The notes under the pieces were generated by a model, which saw only the letters and a program-made list of their open reading frames with translations, was not told the DNA's origin and searched no databases. A DNA stretch of 64,000 nt from Pseudidiomarina terrestris (GTDB taxonomy: Bacteria; Pseudomonadota; Gammaproteobacteria; Enterobacterales; Alteromonadaceae). This document shows positions 59,466 through 64,000 of the stretch, piece by piece. The translations under genes were made by a program, and so were the position numbers. Each line of letters opens with the position of its first letter. The stretch's first letter is position 1. The stretch covers positions 335,326-399,325 of the forward strand of contig NZ_JAGGJF010000003.1 in NCBI RefSeq assembly GCF_030466405.1. The letters run 5' to 3'.

Positions 59466-60437
59466 ATGCAGCGCTCAAACGCCTGGCAGCCTTCGGCAAC
59501 GTTGGCAGTGCTGCGTGAACGCGCTGCATTATTAGCACGAATTCGAACCTTTTTCGCGCACCGTGAGGTTCTTGAAGTCGATACTCCCGTATTGGCTCAT
59601 TATGGTGTCACCGACGTGCATTTAACGAATCTGCGCACGCACATCAGCGGTGAGCCGACACCTTACTTTCTGCAAACCTCGCCTGAATACGCCATGAAGC
59701 GGCTGCTCGCCGCAGGTAGTGGTAGCATCTATCAGTTAGGAAAAGTTTTTCGCGACGACGAAACAAGTTCACGGCATAACCCTGAATTTACCTTACTCGA
59801 ATGGTACCGGGTTGGTTTCACCGCTGCACAACTCATGGATGAAATTTCACAGTTGTTGCAGGAGACGGTCGCGGCACCGCCCGCGCAAAAGGTGGGCTAT
59901 CAGGAACTTATGATACAGCAGCTGGGTGTGGACCCGCTCGCTGACGATGCGGTTCCGCGCCTGCAGCAGGCGCTATCGGAACGGCCCGAGTTAACTGATC
60001 TGGTGAGCAAAGAACAGGATCGCGACACCTTATTGGATATCGCGATGGCGATGGTGATTGAGCCGGCGCTGGACCCTGCAATGCCAACCTTTGTCACTGA
60101 CTACCCTGCTTCACAAGCCGCGCTGGCGCAGTTGAATGCAGAAGATCCGCGTACCGCCCATCGTTTTGAACTGTTTTATGGTGGTCTTGAACTGGCGAAT
60201 GGGTATCAGGAACTGACCGATGCTGCAGAACAACAACAACGCTTTCAGCAGGATCGGCTGCGACGTCAGCACTTGCAACGTGATGACGCAGTGGCAGACC
60301 CACGGCTGCTGGCTGCGTTAGAACAGGGGCTACCTGACTGCGCAGGTGTTGCGCTGGGATTCGACCGCCTGTTAATGATTCATCTCGGTAGCCCCAGGAT
60401 CAGCACGGTACTGCCGTTCGCGATCGATCGCGCTTAA
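59466..60437 (+). CDS. epmA: EF-P--(R)-beta-lysine ligase EpmA
   Basis: The 323-residue class II LysRS paralogue attaches beta-lysine to EF-P Lys34. It lacks the N-terminal anticodon-binding domain and keeps the catalytic core: YFLQTSPEYAMKRLLAAGSG, QLGKVFRDDETSSRHNPEFT, LELANGYQELTDAAEQ, and GVALGFDRLLMIHLG. ATG 59466 is preferred over GTG 59463. It forms an operon with efp. Confidence 0.95.
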   Translation: MQRSNAWQPSATLAVLRERAALLARIRTFFAHREVLEVDTPVLAHYGVTDVHLTNLRTHISGEPTPYFLQTSPEYAMKRLLAAGSGSIYQLGKVFRDDETSSRHNPEFTLLEWYRVGFTAAQLMDEISQLLQETVAAPPAQKVGYQELMIQQLGVDPLADDAVPRLQQALSERPELTDLVSKEQDRDTLLDIAMAMVIEPALDPAMPTFVTDYPASQAALAQLNAEDPRTAHRFELFYGGLELANGYQELTDAAEQQQRFQQDRLRRQHLQRDDAVADPRLLAALEQGLPDCAGVALGFDRLLMIHLGSPRISTVLPFAIDRA

Positions 60438-60473
60438 GAAGATTTTTCCCCGCCACTTGCTGAAACTAGCGTG

Positions 60474-60490
60474 ATGTTATAATATAACAT
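60474..60490 (+). promoter_or_regulatory. Zur-like operator over the -10 of the MerC-family gene
   Basis: ATGTTATAATATAACAT is a perfect 8-1-8 palindrome and matches the core of the gammaproteobacterial Zur box (consensus core ATGTTATANTATAACAT). A TATAAT -10 (60478-60483) lies inside it, and TTGCTG at 60457-60462 could be the -35 (15-bp spacer). Repression by zinc-bound Zur is predicted. Confidence 0.78.
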
Positions 60491-60522
60491 TAATCCGAAA
60501 CAGCAGCTGAAGACACTTCGTT

Positions 60523-60909
60523 ATGACACAGCGATCACTAGACAGAACAGGTATGTGGGTAACCGCCGTGTGCGCGTTGCATTGCTTGTTGCTGCCTGTG
60601 ATTCTGCCAATGCTGTCGTTGATTGGTCTTTCATTCATTGGTGAAGAGCTGCTCGAACGTGTGATTCTGGGCACCAGCATCGTGTTAGGTCTGGTGGCTT
60701 TGCTGATGGGCATGCGGCAACATCTGCGGGTGTACCCACTGTTGCTGTTAGTGGCCGGTGGTTTTATCTATTGGCATAAAGACAGCCTTGGTGAAGTGGG
60801 TGAGCCTGCCATTATTCTGCTCGGCGCCTCCTTAATCGTGCTGGCACATTGGGTGAACTTAAAGCTCACCCGCCAGGCTTCAAGTCTTCGCGCTAACGCT
60901 TTTCAATAA
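60523..60909 (+). CDS. MerC domain-containing membrane protein
   Basis: The 128-residue inner-membrane protein has four predicted helices. The metal-binding Cys pair is in the first (WVTAVCALHCLLLPVILPML), then FIGEELLERVILG and a YWHKDSLGE loop. MerC proteins carry Hg(II); chromosomal relatives are of unknown specificity. No mer genes are nearby. The Zur-like operator suggests a role in zinc supply rather than mercury resistance. It overlaps the convergent trmA by 17 bp at the 3' ends. Confidence 0.82.
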   Translation: MTQRSLDRTGMWVTAVCALHCLLLPVILPMLSLIGLSFIGEELLERVILGTSIVLGLVALLMGMRQHLRVYPLLLLVAGGFIYWHKDSLGEVGEPAIILLGASLIVLAHWVNLKLTRQASSLRANAFQ

Positions 60910-61990
60910 TAACGCCCGCTTCAACGTGATGGGTGTAGGGAAACTGGTCGAACAAAGCGCATTTCACGACCTTGTGCGTAGACGATAGGCTCTCCAGGTT
61001 TTCCACCAACGTCTCTGGGTTGCATGAGATGTAAATAATCCTCTCATAGTTTCGCACCAGCTCAACAGTATCGGCATCAAGTCCGGCGCGTGGTGGGTCA
61101 ACCAGTACCGTACGGCAGTCAAAACTCTCCAGTTCTGCTTCTTTCGCGCGCCGCGAGTCTTTTTCACCTTTCATAACGGCACTAAAATCTTCTGCAGACA
61201 TGCGCACTACGGTGACATTGTCGATCGCATTCAGTTCACAGTTGTAGCGCGCTGAGGCCACCGAAACTTTACTGATTTCGGTCGCCAGGACACGGTTAAA
61301 GTTGCGCGCCAGAGGTAAGCTGAAGTTACCGTTACCACAATACAGTTCCAGCAGGTCATGATCCGTTGCTTGGGTTGCTGCCAGCGCCCATTCCACCATT
61401 GCCACATTTACTGCGGCATTTGGCTGCGTAAAGCTATTCTCGATTTGTTGGAATTGATAGTCTCTGCCGGCGATGGTCAGCTCTTCCACCACCCAGTCCT
61501 GTTCGATACAGATCTTTTGCTTGCGCGCACGACCAATCAGATGCACTTGTGCAAGGCCTTGCAGAGTCCGCCGTAGCAGTTGTGCTGCTTGTTCCCACTC
61601 CTCGTCAAGCTGACGATGGTAAAGCAGAGAAATTAACGCCTGTCCGCTGGTGGTGGTAAGAAACTCAACCTGAAATAGCTTAGTGCGAAGCACAGGCTGG
61701 CCTTTGATTTGTGTTATCAGTTCGGCCATCAGCGCATTGATAAGCTTGCTGCCGGCGGGAAAACTGTCCATGCGGATTTTTTCGCGGGTTTCTGGATCGA
61801 ACATGATGTAGTAAAGGTCATCGCCCTCATGCCAGACGCGAAACTCTGCACGCATCCGGTAATGCAAAGCCGGCGACGCAAACACATCCAGCTCAGCGTC
61901 AGTATAAGGAGCCAACATACCTTGCAAGCGTTCTTGCTTGTCAGCTAACTGCTGCTGATAGTCTTCTGGCTGTACGGCTAAATGTGTCAT
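60893..61990 (-). CDS. trmA: tRNA (uracil(54)-C5)-methyltransferase
   Basis: The 365-residue enzyme makes ribothymidine in the T loop. QPEDYQQQLADKQERLQGML is a typical start. LLELYCGNGNFSLPLARNF is the SAM site, VLVDPPRAGLD and YISCNPETLVENL hold the catalytic Cys, and VEAGVIIEK the C-terminal Glu region. Length matches E. coli TrmA (366 aa). Confidence 0.96.
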   Translation of the reverse strand: MTHLAVQPEDYQQQLADKQERLQGMLAPYTDAELDVFASPALHYRMRAEFRVWHEGDDLYYIMFDPETREKIRMDSFPAGSKLINALMAELITQIKGQPVLRTKLFQVEFLTTTSGQALISLLYHRQLDEEWEQAAQLLRRTLQGLAQVHLIGRARKQKICIEQDWVVEELTIAGRDYQFQQIENSFTQPNAAVNVAMVEWALAATQATDHDLLELYCGNGNFSLPLARNFNRVLATEISKVSVASARYNCELNAIDNVTVVRMSAEDFSAVMKGEKDSRRAKEAELESFDCRTVLVDPPRAGLDADTVELVRNYERIIYISCNPETLVENLESLSSTHKVVKCALFDQFPYTHHVEAGVIIEKR

Positions 61991-62211
61991 GAAGATTCCT
62001 TGCGATTACGATGGCTTTAAGTGAGGCCGAATTGTAAACACTGGCGTGTAAAAGTCTAGTTTGCTGCTCACATCCTGTCTTTACAAAAAGCTTGCATCTG
62101 AGCATTGCTTAACCAGCTCAATTGTTTCATATTGTTAAAGCGCGCACGATAAAAAGTAGTAAAAGCGCGCTGAACGACAAGATTTCTAACAAGAATAATA
62201 AGGTGAACAAC

Positions 62212-63810
62212 ATGTCTAAGCATTTTGTAAAGCGCGGTAGTTTTGCCGTAGCAGCTCTCGCCCTTGCGGTAAGTAGCGCTGTTGCCCATGCAGGTAACGA
62301 CAAAGAGCGTGTCATTATCCAATTTAAACCTGGCAGTCAGGCTAATGTAGAGAAAGCTGTTACTCGCGCTGGCGGTAACAAGCACGTCGATCTTGCTAAG
62401 TTCGACGCAATGGCAGTGAGTGTTCCTGCCGCGGCATTGAATGGCCTGCGGAACAATCCGAATATCGTTCTGGTTGAAGAAGATAGCCCTCGCCAATTGT
62501 TAAGCTCGCAATACGAGCCAGGCACACCTTACGGTATTGCTCAGGTGCAAGCAGACTTAGTTTCTGATGCAGGTGCCGGGAGTCGAAAAGTTTGTATTAT
62601 CGACTCAGGCTACGATCTAGGTCACCCGGATCTACAAACATCAGGTGTTACCGGCCGTTTCGATAGTGGCTCGGGTAACTGGTATACCGACGAGAATGGC
62701 CATGGTACTCACGTTGCCGGAACCATTGCCGCACTTGCCAATGGTGATGGTGTGATAGGTGTGCTGCCAAACGCTAACCTGAACTTACATATTGTTAAAG
62801 TTTTCAGTGCCAGTGGTTGGAGCTATTCATCCTCTCTTATTGCCGCAGCAGATCAATGTGCAACTGAAGGTGCCCAAGTGATCAATATGAGCCTGGGTGG
62901 TTCGCGGGCGAACCGCACGGAAGAACGTGCTTTCCGTCAATTAAACGATGCCGGTGTGCTGAGCATTGCTGCTGCTGGTAACGATGGCAATACGCGTCAC
63001 TCCTATCCTGCGTCTTACGATGCCGTTGTTTCTGTTGCTGCAATTGACAGCACTGAAACCATTGCTGCGTTCTCACAACAAACCGACCAGGTCGAACTGG
63101 CGGGTCCAGGTGTTGCTGTACTTTCTTCTGTGCCTCGTGGTACCGGTGAAAAGGTAGCGGTAACTGTGGCGGGTGCTGGTTATGATGCAAATGGTATGGA
63201 TGGTTCGGCGCGTACCGAAGCTACCGGCAACCTGACGGACTGTGGAATTGGCGATCAAGCCTGTGCAGGTGCATCAGGTGCGGTGTGCTTAATTGAACGT
63301 GGTGCGATTTCCTTCACTGAGAAAGTACAAGCCTGTGAAGCAGGCGGTGGTGTCGGTGCTATTGTGTATAACAATGAACCTGGTCCACTGTTAGGTACGC
63401 TTGGTGAGTACAGTGCCTCGATCCCGGCGGTCGGTATTTCAGATACAGACGGCGCGGCGCTACTTTCACAGTTGGGCGCGAGCACAACAGTAAGCGTGGT
63501 GGATAGTGATTGGGCATTCTTTGATGGCACTTCGATGGCGACACCGCACGTTGCAGGTGTTGCAGCATTAGTATGGTCGCATCACACCAGCTGCACCAAC
63601 AATGATATTCGTGCGGCCTTGCAGGCATCAGCGAAAGACCTCGGTGCTGCTGGACGCGATAACGCCTACGGCTTCGGTTTAGTGCAAACCAAAGCTGCCG
63701 TCGATTACCTGACCGCTAACGGTTGTGGTGGAAGCGGTGGTGATACCGGTGGTGACACTGGCGGTGATAAACCGGGTAAAGGTGGTGGTAAAGGCGGTCC
63801 AAAGAAATAA
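62212..63810 (+). CDS. Secreted S8 family serine peptidase (subtilase) with PA insert
   Basis: The 532-residue exported protease has a signal peptide (FAVAALALAVSSAVAHAG) and an I9 inhibitor-type propeptide (ERVIIQFKPGSQANVEKAVT, residues 32-95). The subtilase domain carries Asp131 (VCIIDSGYDLGHPD), His164 (NGHGTHVAGT) and Ser441 (FDGTSMATPHVAG), with Asn in AAAGNDGN. A protease-associated domain is inserted at about 335-420. The C-terminal tail is a Gly/Asp repeat (GGDTGGDTGGDKPGKGGGKG). The ATG at 62212 matches the signal peptide; the open frame back to 62122 is unneeded. It probably digests extracellular protein. Confidence 0.93.
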   Translation: MSKHFVKRGSFAVAALALAVSSAVAHAGNDKERVIIQFKPGSQANVEKAVTRAGGNKHVDLAKFDAMAVSVPAAALNGLRNNPNIVLVEEDSPRQLLSSQYEPGTPYGIAQVQADLVSDAGAGSRKVCIIDSGYDLGHPDLQTSGVTGRFDSGSGNWYTDENGHGTHVAGTIAALANGDGVIGVLPNANLNLHIVKVFSASGWSYSSSLIAAADQCATEGAQVINMSLGGSRANRTEERAFRQLNDAGVLSIAAAGNDGNTRHSYPASYDAVVSVAAIDSTETIAAFSQQTDQVELAGPGVAVLSSVPRGTGEKVAVTVAGAGYDANGMDGSARTEATGNLTDCGIGDQACAGASGAVCLIERGAISFTEKVQACEAGGGVGAIVYNNEPGPLLGTLGEYSASIPAVGISDTDGAALLSQLGASTTVSVVDSDWAFFDGTSMATPHVAGVAALVWSHHTSCTNNDIRAALQASAKDLGAAGRDNAYGFGLVQTKAAVDYLTANGCGGSGGDTGGDTGGDKPGKGGGKGGPKK

Positions 63811-63836
63811 GCCAACCTAAGAACTAACAACCGGTT

Positions 63837-63867
63837 AAAAAGCTCGCTTTGTGCGGGCTTTTTTTAT
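63837..63867 (+). terminator. Terminator of the S8 peptidase gene
   Basis: A stem of AAAGCTCGC with GCGGGCTTT (one G-U pair) and a TTTGT loop, then seven T, lies 27 bp after the stop. Confidence 0.82.
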
Positions 63868-63927
63868 GCGCATTGAACAACAAACCAGCAGTCAGCATAA
63901 AAACATGCAAAAACTTGATTTAGGCGC

Positions 63928-63955
63928 TTGACGTGGCGACTTAAATCTCTAAAAT
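63928..63955 (+). promoter_or_regulatory. Strong stable-RNA type promoter at the window edge
   Basis: TTGACG (63928-63933), a 16-bp spacer and TAAAAT (63950-63955) are followed by the discriminator GCGCTCC, the pattern of stringently controlled rRNA/tRNA promoters. No coding sequence follows in the last 45 bp, so a stable RNA operon probably begins just outside the window. Confidence 0.55.
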
Positions 63956-64000
63956 GCGCTCCACGCTTGAGGCAGGCAACGAAGCCGCCGAAAGTAGCAG

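Noticed and set aside
62152..62190. GCGCGC repeats upstream of the S8 peptidase as an operator
   Set aside because: The two short identical motifs have no other symmetry and no clear promoter relation.

Overview
The window looks like a chromosomal segment of a marine, protein-degrading gammaproteobacterium. The protein repertoire and gene order (pabA-astC-astA-astD, slyX/fkpA, rsd/nudC/hemE, dusB-fis, aroQ-accB-accC-prmA, cutA-dsbD, groES-groEL, epmB/efp-epmA) fit Alteromonadales, most likely Idiomarinaceae (Idiomarina/Pseudidiomarina). This placement is inferred from gene content only; no search was run.

Layout. 1-9,020: a truncated CNNM-domain membrane protein, a Tag-like glycosylase, an amino-acid racemase, gor, a YgjP-like metalloprotein, a lipoprotein dipeptidyl peptidase, prlC and two small membrane proteins. 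9,200-18,930: rpe-trpS-pabA, the arginine succinyltransferase genes astC-astA-astD followed by OsmC and rlmJ, then prkB, slyX and fkpA. 18,930-23,600: an accessory island of Rhs/polymorphic-toxin debris lying between the housekeeping genes fkpA and rsd. It holds a Hint-domain remnant, two IS3 fragments, repeated Rhs core fragments, several toxin-tail fragments, and intact small genes that begin at or near the end of each tail (candidate immunity genes). 23,600-33,720: rsd, nudC, hemE, an RND pump pair, a glycerophosphodiesterase, psd-rsgA and orn. 33,733-33,975: a stable-RNA type promoter and two tandem tRNA-Gly(GCC) genes. 34,000-38,160: a DgcN-like DUF1611 gene with a LysR regulator, small membrane or secreted proteins, and a CoA-transferase. 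38,220-42,600: a perfect FNR/DNR-type box, a cytochrome cd1 nitrite reductase carrying an extra N-terminal cytochrome c domain, and a coupled TonB receptor. 42,600-64,000: maoP, purD/purH with a lipoprotein methyltransferase between them, dusB-fis, the aroQ-accBC-prmA operon, cutA-dsbD, groESL, two secreted DUF proteins, the complete EF-P modification set (epmB, efp, epmA), a MerC-family gene under a Zur-like box, trmA, a secreted subtilase, and a strong stable-RNA type promoter at the right edge.

How the genes work together. Several enzymes fit a peptide/amino-acid based lifestyle: the DPP-IV-like lipoprotein, oligopeptidase A, the secreted S8 protease, arginine catabolism, and D-amino-acid related enzymes. 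The nirS-TonB unit is an anaerobic respiration module. The most unusual content is the Rhs tip/immunity island. Other points of note are the cytochrome c-NirS fusion with its ideal anaerobic promoter, the Zur-box MerC gene, and an 11-bp inverted repeat straddling the maoP promoter.
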